Source of the DNA: Candidatus Latescibacterota bacterium
GTDB lineage: Bacteria > Latescibacterota > UBA2968
Direction of reading: 5' to 3'
DNA: 5,578 nucleotides
Assembly: GCA_018650745.1 (NCBI GenBank)
Contig: JABIFK010000733.1
Span: forward strand, 1 to 5,578
Part shown: positions 1 through 5,578 of the stretch, in pieces
Position numbering within the stretch: position 1 is the stretch's first letter
Layout of the letters: every line of letters begins with the position of its first letter
The notes under the pieces: generated by a model
Told to the model about the DNA's origin: nothing
The model's input: the letters and a program-made list of their open reading frames with translations, nothing else
Database searches by the model: none
Program-made: the position numbers and the translations under genes

Positions 1-101
1 CAGGTGTTGCACCCTCGGGACGCACGGCGCAATATGTGCCAGGTTTCATGCAAGAGCTCTATATCTGCGGGATCTCAAATCGCGCAATCTATGCTGGATA
101 A
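1..101 (+). CDS. 3' end of an unidentified protein (partial, C-terminal 32 residues)
   Basis: The frame beginning at base 3 is open from the left edge to a TAA at 99-101. It encodes a tail starting GVAPSGRTAQYVPG and ending SNRAIYAG. I do not recognise the family from so short a piece. Support for a real plus-strand gene is that the stop lies about 30 nt before a strong hairpin terminator (132-164), which would end this transcript, and that the composition is protein-like. The other two plus-strand frames are also open over this stretch, and a minus-strand reading from an ATG near base 50 runs off the left edge, so the frame choice is not certain. Confidence 0.45.
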   Translation, partial: GVAPSGRTAQYVPGFMQELYICGISNRAIYAG

Positions 102-131
102 ATAGATTCAACAGACAATATAAGAACAAGA

Positions 132-164
132 AAAAGGCGCAGGTTAAAATAACCTGCGCCTTTT
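132..164 (+). terminator. Intrinsic terminator with a perfect 15-bp stem
   Basis: Bases 132-146 (AAAAGGCGCAGGTTA) are the exact reverse complement of 150-164, leaving a 3-nt AAA loop. The lower stem is A on the left and T on the right, so it can serve as a terminator in either direction; TTTT closes the plus-strand side. It lies about 30 nt after the TAA of the upstream partial gene and 128 nt before the sensor gene, so it most likely ends the upstream transcript and insulates the sensor operon. Confidence 0.88.
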
Positions 165-180
165 GAACAATACCAAAAAG

Positions 181-292
181 ATAGTGATACTTTAAGAAAC
201 AACCCCCTTCTTTTGCTTCACTATTGCTAAATACCGCACCATGTGCAAATATGATTCAGACAACTCACGATCCAATCTACGGAAATCAATAA
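181..292 (+). promoter_or_regulatory. Leader/promoter region of the sensor-esterase operon (weak elements)
   Basis: The stretch between the terminator and the sensor gene must carry the promoter of the next transcript. A TATGAT hexamer at 250-255 matches the -10 consensus at five of six positions, but the best -35-like hexamer (TTGCTA, 224-229) is 20 bp away, which is too far for a good promoter. ATAGTGA at 181-187 and its exact reverse complement TCACTAT at 218-224 form a 7-bp inverted repeat with a 30-nt gap, which could be a loose operator or chance. A weak ribosome binding site (GGAAA, 281-285) sits 7 nt before the start codon. Confidence 0.25.
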
Positions 293-1546
293 ATGACCGA
301 CTGGCAATTCACCCCCATCGCCTATGCCTATTTTTTTTCTGCTGCGGGTGCATTCTTGTTAACCTTTTATGCCTATCGCCTCAGACCCGTGCGTGGGGCC
401 ACCTATTTCTGCATGCTTACCATGTCCGTAGGCATATGGACATTGGGTTACATATTGGGCTTGCTCAACCCAACCTTGAATGGCAAATTTTTATACCTTC
501 GCCTAGAATACTTGGGCATTATCTCAACCAATATCTTTTTATTGGTCTTCATCATCACGTACATTTACCGCAACTATTGGCTCAAGCCCTACGTCATCGC
601 CCTTTTAAGTATCATTCCCATCTTTACCTATGCTCAAATTCTCACCGTAGACCAGCACGACTTCTTTTACCGTGTTTATGAGGTCACCACGGTGAATGGC
701 CTCATCGTCTCAAAAAAAGTCTACGGCCCAGGTTTCTACATTTGGACCCTCTTTGCTTATAGTACATTCATCTTCGACGAAATACTTCTGATATGGAGTA
801 TTTATCGCATGCCAGAACAATTCAGAAAACAAGCAGTGCCTCTTGTTGCCATCGCCGCACTCACAATGATTCCCAACTTTTTGTATATTACCGGCACCAA
901 TCCCATTGCACCATTCGATCCAACACCCTTACCTTTTGTTGTCGCCACTTTTTTATTCGTTTTCCTCATTCGACAATATGGTTTTCTCAACATCGTACCT
1001 GTGGCGCACAACCTCATCTTCAAAAATGTCAACAGTGGTATTATCATTTTAGACGAACGCCAACACATCATCGACATCAACATCACCGCCGAAAATATGA
1101 TTTCAAACACAAAAAGAGAAGTCCTAGGTAGGCCCTTGAACAATTGCTTTCCCGAATTTAAAAACCACGATCAAGCAAAAGAAAATAATATAGAGGTTGA
1201 AAAGGAGGGGCGCATTTATGAACTACAATCCACCCCGCTACTGGACTACCAACAAGAATATGCCGGTCACATTTTAATGCTCTACGATGTCACTGCACGA
1301 ACGCGTTTGGAACAAGAACAAAATCTCTTAATTGAAGAGCTACAGACCGCCCTCGACCAAGTCAAAACACTCACAGGGCTCTTACCCATTTGTGCCAACT
1401 GCAAACAGATACGAGACGATGAAGGTGACTGGCAACAAGTAGAATCCTATATTCAAAATCGTTCGTCTGCCAACTTCACACATAGCATCTGTCCAGCCTG
1501 CGTAGAAACACTGTATCCAGATGTCATCAAACAAAGGAAACAATAA
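293..1546 (+). CDS. Membrane sensor: 7TM domain, PAS domain, Cys-rich C-terminal module
   Basis: This 417-residue protein probably senses a signal at the inner membrane. Residues about 8-228 hold seven hydrophobic segments (near 8-28, 38-60, 66-92, 97-117, 146-170, 181-201, 210-228) and resemble the HisKA_7TM-type N-terminal domain of histidine kinases and diguanylate cyclases. Residues about 244-338 read as a PAS domain (SGIIILDERQHIIDIN, then the DVTARTRLE end). A short coiled coil follows (about 337-361). The tail begins LLPICANCKQIRDDEG and has two Cys pairs, C367-x-x-C370 and C400-P-A-C403, like a zinc knuckle; this tail recurs at the ends of PAS and response-regulator proteins. There is no H-box, ATPase, GGDEF or EAL motif, so the output is unknown. 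The start is forced: an in-frame TAA (290-292) directly precedes the ATG. It is co-transcribed with the esterase 5 nt downstream. Confidence 0.9.
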   Translation: MTDWQFTPIAYAYFFSAAGAFLLTFYAYRLRPVRGATYFCMLTMSVGIWTLGYILGLLNPTLNGKFLYLRLEYLGIISTNIFLLVFIITYIYRNYWLKPYVIALLSIIPIFTYAQILTVDQHDFFYRVYEVTTVNGLIVSKKVYGPGFYIWTLFAYSTFIFDEILLIWSIYRMPEQFRKQAVPLVAIAALTMIPNFLYITGTNPIAPFDPTPLPFVVATFLFVFLIRQYGFLNIVPVAHNLIFKNVNSGIIILDERQHIIDINITAENMISNTKREVLGRPLNNCFPEFKNHDQAKENNIEVEKEGRIYELQSTPLLDYQQEYAGHILMLYDVTARTRLEQEQNLLIEELQTALDQVKTLTGLLPICANCKQIRDDEGDWQQVESYIQNRSSANFTHSICPACVETLYPDVIKQRKQ

Positions 1547-1551
1547 CCGAC

Positions 1552-2241
1552 ATGACAACGCAACGCGAACTCTTTTTGCTCATCGGCCAATCCAACATGG
1601 CAGGGCGCGGTTTATTGAATACAACAACGCCCTTGACACATCCCAGCATCTCAATGTACAGAGATGATCAATGGCAAATGGCACAAGAACCGCTTCATAC
1701 AGACAAAGCCACAGCAGGCGTCAGCTTGGGCATCAGTTTTGCCCATCACATTTTGAATACCGCACCGAACACACGGATCGGCCTCTTGCCGTGTGCTGTA
1801 GGTGGCACCCCTTTGAGCCGTTGGATGCCGGGTCATGACCTCTATGAAAATGCCGTATCCATCACCAAATCGGTCTTGTCGCAAGGCGACACACTCAAGG
1901 GCATTCTCTGGCATCAAGGTGAAGCCGATTCCAAGGATATTCCCACGGCCAATACCTACGAAAACCGCCTAACAGAAATGATCACCACACTGCGCTCAGA
2001 ACTCAATGCCGACCACGTGCCATTTATCGCAGGCGAGCTCGGTCATTTTCTTCAGCACCATGGACAGTGTGTTTATTTCACCAGCATAAATCAAACCTTG
2101 CGCACACTCAACGTACCTCTTTATGCCTGTGCCAAAGCCAAGGGATTAACTGACATTGGTGACGACGTCCATTTTGACGGCCCGTCACTGCGAGAGTTTG
2201 GCCGTCGATATGCCACCCACTACTTACAAGTAGCACACTAA
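1552..2241 (+). CDS. SASA-domain carbohydrate esterase (SGNH hydrolase, sialate O-acetylesterase-like)
   Basis: This 229-residue protein probably removes O-acetyl groups from a sugar or another small ester. The nucleophile block is LLIGQSNMAGRG with Ser14, the classic opening of the SASA (DUF303, PF03629) family. The mid block is LWHQGEAD (about 119-126), typical of the same family. The final block DDVHFDG places Asp204 three residues before His207, the DxxH acid-base pair. All catalytic blocks are present and the length suits a single-domain member. There is no signal peptide or lipobox, so it should act in the cytoplasm, whereas many SASA esterases of polysaccharide degraders are exported. 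The ATG lies 5 nt after the sensor's stop, and an AAAGGA (1533-1538) inside the end of the sensor gene is the only ribosome-site candidate, about 13 nt upstream. The two genes are therefore probably one transcript. The substrate cannot be told from the sequence. Confidence 0.9.
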   Translation: MTTQRELFLLIGQSNMAGRGLLNTTTPLTHPSISMYRDDQWQMAQEPLHTDKATAGVSLGISFAHHILNTAPNTRIGLLPCAVGGTPLSRWMPGHDLYENAVSITKSVLSQGDTLKGILWHQGEADSKDIPTANTYENRLTEMITTLRSELNADHVPFIAGELGHFLQHHGQCVYFTSINQTLRTLNVPLYACAKAKGLTDIGDDVHFDGPSLREFGRRYATHYLQVAH

Positions 2242-2318
2242 TTCTAGGTGTTTCAGATCCTTGCGAACTCTTAATATTCCAGTCACAAAGTCACCCCAAT
2301 GAATGTAAACAGACAGAA
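2242..2318 (+). other. 77-nt gap between esterase and exporter, with out-of-frame ATGs
   Basis: No hairpin terminator or convincing promoter is visible here; a TAATAT at 2272-2277 has no matching -35. Two ATGs precede the exporter start in other frames. ATG at 2303 is followed at once by TAA (a start-stop codon pair), and ATG at 2299 opens an 11-codon reading frame that ends at 2334, overlapping the exporter start. The absence of a terminator leaves open that the exporter is read through from the sensor-esterase operon. Confidence 0.35.
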
Positions 2319-3605
2319 ATGCCCCAACCATTGAGCACAAACCATCCCAAAGTCGGTTACTTCGATCTTATTCGCAGCAATAAAAACTGGCGTTACCTTT
2401 GGTTGGGGCAAATTGTCAGCCTGTTGGGGGATTGGTTTAACCTCATCGCATCTGCCTCGCTCATTGCCTCCCTCACAGATTCGGGCTTTGCCATTGGCGG
2501 CCTGTTCGTCGTTCGTGCTCTCGCACCCTTTCTGGTCAGCCCATTTGCCGGAGTCATGGCCGACCGTTACAACCGAAAGAATATCCTTATTGGTTGTGAC
2601 ATTGTTCGCATCTTCATTGTCATTGGCTTCCTTTTTATCAAAGACCCGCAATTCGCCTGGGTCATTTATTTACTCACCGCGCTCCAACTTGGGGTAGGTG
2701 GTGTTTTTTTTACTGCACGCCGCGCCATCACGCCCGATATTGTCGCCCCTCATGAAATTGGCCCCGCTAACGCAATTGGTTCGGCCACGTGGTCTGTGAT
2801 GCTTGCCATTGGGGCTGCTATTGGTGGACTGGTTTCGGGTGCATTTGGTGTTTACACTGCTTTTGCAATCGATAGCGTCACATTCATTGTATCGGCACTC
2901 TTCATTTTACGCGTCAAATACCAAGTTCCCGCCGAAGTCACCGTGGCACGCAGTGTTTCTATTTGGCGTTTCCACGAACAATACCTCGATGGTTTACGCT
3001 ACCTCAAACGCTACCCCGAAATTCTCGCCATTACCCTGCACAAAGCAGCCCTCCAACTCACACTCAGTTCAGGTTATGAAATCGCTCAAGTACAAATTGC
3101 GAAAAACATCTTTCCCATTGGTGTGGCCGGTGCCATCAGTCTCGGCCTACTCTACGCAACATCAGGCGTAGGCAGCGGGTTGGGCCCAATTATCGCACGG
3201 TCCTTCACAGGTGACCGCATCTCGCACCTGAGAAAAACAATCACCCTCGGTTACTTTATCGCGGCCCTCGGTCTCGTAATTATTTCTACCTTACACAGCT
3301 TTCCCGTGGTCGTTATTGGCGGCCTATTGCGCAGCGTTGGCGGCGGCATCGCTTGGGTCTTCTCCACACAACTCTTGCTCCTTCTGGTCCCCACACACGT
3401 CAGAGGTCGTGTCTTCTCTTTTGAGCAAGCCAGCTTTGCACTCACCAGTTCCATTGCCGCAGCTACAAGCGGCCTGCTCCTCGACGCCTTTCCACATCTC
3501 TCGCAGGTCATTTTAGGCATGAGCTTCATCACCCTTATCCCCGGCATCTTTTGGTTTATTTGGTGTTTCAAGCGTCCAATCAATGATGACTTTCGTGCAG
3601 ATTAA
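2319..3605 (+). CDS. MFS transporter, MFS_3/EntS-like drug or siderophore exporter
   Basis: This 428-residue inner-membrane protein is a proton-driven major facilitator, most likely an exporter. The hydrophobicity pattern gives about twelve helices in two halves of six, split by a polar stretch near 200-230. It opens with NWRYLWLGQIVSLLGDWF (23-40), typical of the EntS/MFS_3 (PF05977) and macrolide-efflux-like group. The motif A loop between helices 2 and 3 is GVMADRYNRK (78-87), with Asp82, Arg83 and Arg86. The segment HVRGRVFSFEQASFA (360-374) before helix 11 is also characteristic of MFS_3. Length is normal and the gene is intact. No clear ribosome site precedes the ATG at 2319 (only ACAGACAGAA), so initiation may be weak; a downstream start would remove part of the conserved first-helix block and is unlikely. 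The gene ends just before a bidirectional terminator. The substrate is unknown. Confidence 0.9.
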   Translation: MPQPLSTNHPKVGYFDLIRSNKNWRYLWLGQIVSLLGDWFNLIASASLIASLTDSGFAIGGLFVVRALAPFLVSPFAGVMADRYNRKNILIGCDIVRIFIVIGFLFIKDPQFAWVIYLLTALQLGVGGVFFTARRAITPDIVAPHEIGPANAIGSATWSVMLAIGAAIGGLVSGAFGVYTAFAIDSVTFIVSALFILRVKYQVPAEVTVARSVSIWRFHEQYLDGLRYLKRYPEILAITLHKAALQLTLSSGYEIAQVQIAKNIFPIGVAGAISLGLLYATSGVGSGLGPIIARSFTGDRISHLRKTITLGYFIAALGLVIISTLHSFPVVVIGGLLRSVGGGIAWVFSTQLLLLLVPTHVRGRVFSFEQASFALTSSIAAATSGLLLDAFPHLSQVILGMSFITLIPGIFWFIWCFKRPINDDFRAD

Positions 3606-3610
3606 TCCAT

Positions 3611-3651
3611 AAAAAAAGCACCCTTGATATTGATATCACAGGGTGCTTCTT
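3611..3651. terminator. Bidirectional terminator between convergent genes
   Basis: AAGCACCCT (3616-3624) pairs with AGGGTGCTT (3640-3648). The stem continues inward with five more pairs (TGATA with TATCA) past a single bulged C at 3639, closing on a 4-nt loop. On the minus strand the hairpin is followed by an unbroken run of seven T (A at 3611-3617), an excellent terminator for the gene ending at 3674, 25 nt away. On the plus strand it is followed by TTCTTAA, a weaker T tract that can still end the exporter transcript, whose stop is at 3603-3605. Confidence 0.9.
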
Positions 3652-3673
3652 AATATGTCCAATGGCTATTGGT

Positions 3674-4441
3674 CTATCCTCTAATCATCGCCATCACATC
3701 ATCAAATAACACACCATTCGTACCCACCGCTTCATCTCCCCAAATGGTTGGTGTCCCATCCCAAGTCGTAAACGTACCACCCGCTTCTTCCATAATCGGT
3801 GCCAGTGCTGCACAGTCCCACACATTCATCTTCGGATCAAGTTGTACTTCGGCACGCCCAGTGGCCACCATCGCGTATCCGTAACAATCACCCCACCCGC
3901 GTACCAATTTTGCCGCACCACACAATCGTTCCACAGCCTCGTCTTTGCCATATCGATTCATGTAACTGGTCATAATCACCGTCGCATCCTTCATCTCCGA
4001 AACACCCGATACACGCGCCCGTCGCCCATTCCACCACGCCCCCAAACCTTTGGCGCCGCTCAACATTTCATTCAATGCCGGAAAGTTGACGACACCCACA
4101 GCGGGTTCATCATCAACTTCAACACCGACCATGACACCATAAAGCGGCACGCCGTGCACAAATGATTTGGTACCGTCAATCGGGTCGAGAATCCACCGAC
4201 GCCCCGTTGTACCTTCTTTGTCTGCGTGTTCTTCACCCACAATGCCATCATTTGGGAAACGCGAATCAATCATCTCGCGCAACAATGTCTCCGCACCTTT
4301 GTCTGCAATTGTCACAGGCGATTCATCTTCCTTTTCTTCAACCGCCACACCTGTTTGAAAATGCCGCAACGTCAGTCGCCCAGCTTGCCACGCTGCTTCC
4401 ATTGCAAAATCCAATACCTCGCGTAATGACTCATTCGCCAT
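3674..4441 (-). CDS. hisN: Histidinol-phosphatase of the inositol monophosphatase family (HisN type)
   Basis: This 255-residue cytoplasmic enzyme probably hydrolyses L-histidinol phosphate to histidinol, the penultimate stage of histidine synthesis. It has all Mg2+-binding blocks of the IMPase fold: SPVTIAD (41-47, Asp47), VGEE (68-71, Glu70), LDPIDGTKSF (85-94, Asp86 and Asp89) and WDCAALAPIMEEAGG (208-222, Asp209). RGWGDCYGYAMVATGRAE (181-198) is typical of the HisN branch rather than of inositol-1-phosphatase or CysQ, although those remain possible. I chose the ATG at 4439-4441 because GGAGG (4449-4453) lies 7 nt upstream; an in-frame ATG 24 nt earlier would place that site inside the gene. 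It is monocistronic, with its own candidate promoter and terminator, and no other his gene is adjacent. Its codons end in G or T far more than those of the plus-strand genes, which fits strand skew rather than transfer. Confidence 0.9.
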   Translation of the reverse strand: MANESLREVLDFAMEAAWQAGRLTLRHFQTGVAVEEKEDESPVTIADKGAETLLREMIDSRFPNDGIVGEEHADKEGTTGRRWILDPIDGTKSFVHGVPLYGVMVGVEVDDEPAVGVVNFPALNEMLSGAKGLGAWWNGRRARVSGVSEMKDATVIMTSYMNRYGKDEAVERLCGAAKLVRGWGDCYGYAMVATGRAEVQLDPKMNVWDCAALAPIMEEAGGTFTTWDGTPTIWGDEAVGTNGVLFDDVMAMIRG

Positions 4442-4448
4442 AAATCCA

Positions 4449-4453
4449 CCTCC
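4449..4453 (-). promoter_or_regulatory. Shine-Dalgarno site that fixes the hisN start
   Basis: Read on the minus strand the sequence is TGGAGGTGGATTT followed by ATG. GGAGG lies 7 nt before the ATG at 4441, an optimal spacing. The alternative ATG at 4465 would translate this site as part of an Arg-Thr-Phe-Gly-Gly-Gly-Phe extension that has no counterpart in the family. Confidence 0.85.
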
Positions 4454-4490
4454 AAAAGTTCGCACGCATCAATGATTTCTAAACGCTCCC

Positions 4491-4519
4491 AATCTACGCG
4501 TCCCCCCCATCCAAGTCAA
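4491..4519 (-). promoter_or_regulatory. Candidate sigma70-type promoter of hisN
   Basis: On the minus strand TTGACT (reverse complement of 4514-4519) matches the -35 consensus at five of six positions. It is followed after exactly 17 bp by TAGATT (4491-4496), which matches the -10 at four of six. Transcription would begin near 4484 and give a leader of about 43 nt ending in the strong ribosome site. The spacer contains a run of seven G (C at 4502-4508 on the plus strand). Sigma specificity of the host is unknown. Confidence 0.45.
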
Positions 4520-4589
4520 GCTACACAAAATAAGTTTACATAAACATCATTTCATTTTTAATCAGAAGATTTCTACGACGGGGTTTCAC

Positions 4590-4618
4590 TTGCATTTTAC
4601 CCTTGTGTCCAACATATT
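4590..4618 (+). promoter_or_regulatory. Weak candidate promoter of the alpha/beta hydrolase
   Basis: TTGCAT (4590-4595) and CATATT (4613-4618) are separated by 17 bp, with three of six and four of six consensus matches. The position would give a short leader carrying the ribosome site at 4632-4640. The matches are poor, but the gene must have its own promoter because its left neighbour is divergent. Confidence 0.22.
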
Positions 4619-4631
4619 TACCCCTCACATC

Positions 4632-4640
4632 AAAAGGAGA
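4632..4640 (+). promoter_or_regulatory. Ribosome binding site of the alpha/beta hydrolase
   Basis: AAAAGGAGA precedes the ATG at 4645, with GGAG (4636-4639) 5 nt from the start. It is the only good site in this region and decides the start of the following gene. Confidence 0.85.
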
Positions 4641-4644
4641 CCTT

Positions 4645-5578
4645 ATGGAACACCCCAATCATACAGAACCCATTATAGATCACTTGGCGCACCTCTACAA
4701 CGACCAACACCGTTACGTGGCCTGCCGTGCTGAAAACGCCCAAGACTTTCTCAAATGGCAAGACGAAGCCCGCCCCGTGCTCTCACACCTGCTTGGCCTC
4801 GAAAGCATTGGCGCGGCTTTAGGCGACCACGTCATTCGCGTAGAGCGTGGCCCCGCCGAAGATTGCGGCGACTACACCCGCCAACTCGGCTTCATCACCA
4901 CCGAACCCGAGTTCAGCCTCCCCTTCTGGTATTTACAACCCAAAGGCGAGGGCCCCTTTCCGCTGGCCCTCTTACCACACGGTCACGACAAAAACGGCAA
5001 AGACACCTACGTGGGCATTGCCCCTGACGATGCTTTCAAAGAAAAAATCGCAGCAGAAGACCGCGACGTCGCCATCCAAGCGGTCAAACAAGGTTATGCC
5101 GCCATCTCACCTGGCGTACGCGGCCAAGGCGACGTAGGTATTCCAGACACCAACAAACGTCACGGCAACCGCGACTGCCGCAGCCAATTCATGCACGCCA
5201 TCTTAGCAGGTCGTAGCGCAACGGGGGAACGCGTGTGGGACATGATGCGTCTCATCGACTGGGCCCAAGACGTGCCCGAAATTGACACTTCCAGCATTCT
5301 CGTCATGGGCAACTCCGGCGGTGGCATCATCACCCTTTACACCGCTGCCGTCGACACTCGCGTCACCATTGCCGTTCCCAGTTGCTCCTATTGCACCTTC
5401 GTCGGCAACAGCGGCCTCCTTCACCACTGCGACTGCAACGCCCTACCCGGCATGTTGCGCTTCGGTGAAATCTGGGACGTCGCCGCCCTCATTGCCCCAC
5501 GCGCCTTGTGCCTCGTCAACGGCAAAGAAGATACCCTCTTCCCTCTCGAAGAAGTTGATCTCGCCGTAGAACGCGCCC
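4645..5578 (+). CDS. Alpha/beta hydrolase, acetyl xylan esterase / Abhydrolase_7-like (partial, 3' end missing)
   Basis: The frame is open from the ATG at 4645 to the right edge, giving 311 complete codons. It is a serine esterase of the alpha/beta-hydrolase fold, close to the dienelactone-hydrolase/acetyl-xylan-esterase-like proteins common in planctomycetes and similar bacteria. LALLPHGHDKNGK (107-119) holds the HG of the oxyanion region. GRSATGERVWDMMRLIDW (189-206) precedes the nucleophile elbow VMGNSGGG (220-227) with Ser224. PSCSYCTF (245-252) and HHCDCNALPGMLRFGE (260-275) are typical family blocks. LIAPRALCLVNGKEDTLFP (282-300) supplies the catalytic acid Asp296. The catalytic His should lie just beyond the window. 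There is no signal peptide, so it is probably cytoplasmic. The substrate could be an acetylated sugar, a xenobiotic ester or an amide. It is transcribed divergently from hisN. Confidence 0.88.
   Translation, partial: MEHPNHTEPIIDHLAHLYNDQHRYVACRAENAQDFLKWQDEARPVLSHLLGLESIGAALGDHVIRVERGPAEDCGDYTRQLGFITTEPEFSLPFWYLQPKGEGPFPLALLPHGHDKNGKDTYVGIAPDDAFKEKIAAEDRDVAIQAVKQGYAAISPGVRGQGDVGIPDTNKRHGNRDCRSQFMHAILAGRSATGERVWDMMRLIDWAQDVPEIDTSSILVMGNSGGGIITLYTAAVDTRVTIAVPSCSYCTFVGNSGLLHHCDCNALPGMLRFGEIWDVAALIAPRALCLVNGKEDTLFPLEEVDLAVERA

Noticed and set aside
1..50. Minus-strand reading frame from an ATG near base 50 off the left edge (MKPGTYCAVRPEGAT)
   Set aside because: It has no good ribosome site, and the terminator at 132-164 better suits a plus-strand gene ending at 101. 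It remains a minor alternative.
181..224. 7-bp inverted repeat as a terminator or riboswitch
   Set aside because: The 30-nt gap and short A/T-rich arms are too weak for a terminator, and no riboswitch core is visible. Kept only as a possible operator note.
241..681. Plus-strand 146-codon frame overlapping the sensor start
   Set aside because: Rich in His, Leu and Arg as expected from a shifted frame; the overlapping frame from 293 has clear domains.
802..1143. Minus-strand 113-codon frame inside the sensor gene
   Set aside because: It lies wholly over the conserved membrane and PAS coding region, has no recognisable domain and reads as an antisense shadow.
2283..2651. Minus-strand 122-codon frame over the exporter start
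   Set aside because: Low-complexity composition, no family resemblance, and it opposes a clear MFS gene.
4755..5137. Plus-strand frames of 90-96 codons in other phases over the hydrolase
   Set aside because: Rich in Arg/Pro/Ser/Thr from reading C-rich DNA out of phase; the frame from 4645 carries all the catalytic blocks.
1..5578. A CRISPR array, toxin-antitoxin pair, integrase or transposon ends
   Set aside because: No spaced direct repeats, no small paired genes with ribosome sites, no recombinase motifs and no terminal inverted repeats were found on reading both strands.

Overview
The window reads as ordinary chromosomal DNA from a Gram-negative-type environmental heterotroph. It has Shine-Dalgarno starts, short intergenic gaps and intrinsic hairpin terminators. 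A SASA-type carbohydrate esterase and a CocE/AXE-like alpha/beta hydrolase, both without signal peptides, recall Planctomycetes, Lentisphaerae, Latescibacteria or Poribacteria-like bacteria. That placement is an inference from gene content only; no marker gene is present. I see no rRNA, tRNA, CRISPR array, transposase or phage gene.

Layout, left to right. Bases 1-101 hold the last 32 codons of an unidentified plus-strand gene, closed by a perfect 15-bp hairpin terminator (132-164). Next come three plus-strand genes. The first (293-1546) is a membrane sensor with a seven-helix N-terminal domain, a PAS domain and a Cys-rich tail, but no kinase or cyclase domain. The second (1552-2241) is a cytoplasmic SGNH/SASA esterase only 5 nt downstream of the sensor, so the two are almost certainly co-transcribed. 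The third (2319-3605) is a 12-helix MFS_3/EntS-like exporter after a 77-nt gap. A bidirectional terminator (3611-3651) separates the exporter from a convergent minus-strand gene (3674-4441), an inositol-monophosphatase-family protein of the histidinol-phosphatase (HisN) type. Its start is set by a strong GGAGG site and it has a good candidate promoter. A divergent intergenic region (4442-4644) leads to a plus-strand alpha/beta hydrolase of the acetyl xylan esterase/Abhydrolase_7 type (from 4645), cut by the right edge before its catalytic His.

How the genes may work together. The sensor-esterase pair suggests that an acetylated sugar or related signal is linked to deacetylation inside the cell, but this is inference from adjacency. 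The exporter may or may not belong to that transcript. HisN acts in histidine biosynthesis and stands alone here, away from other his genes. The plus strand is C-rich over G throughout, including across the minus-strand hisN, which points to replication-strand compositional skew with the plus strand probably being the lagging strand. No clear new defence or mobile system is visible. The most unusual item is the domain architecture of the sensor.
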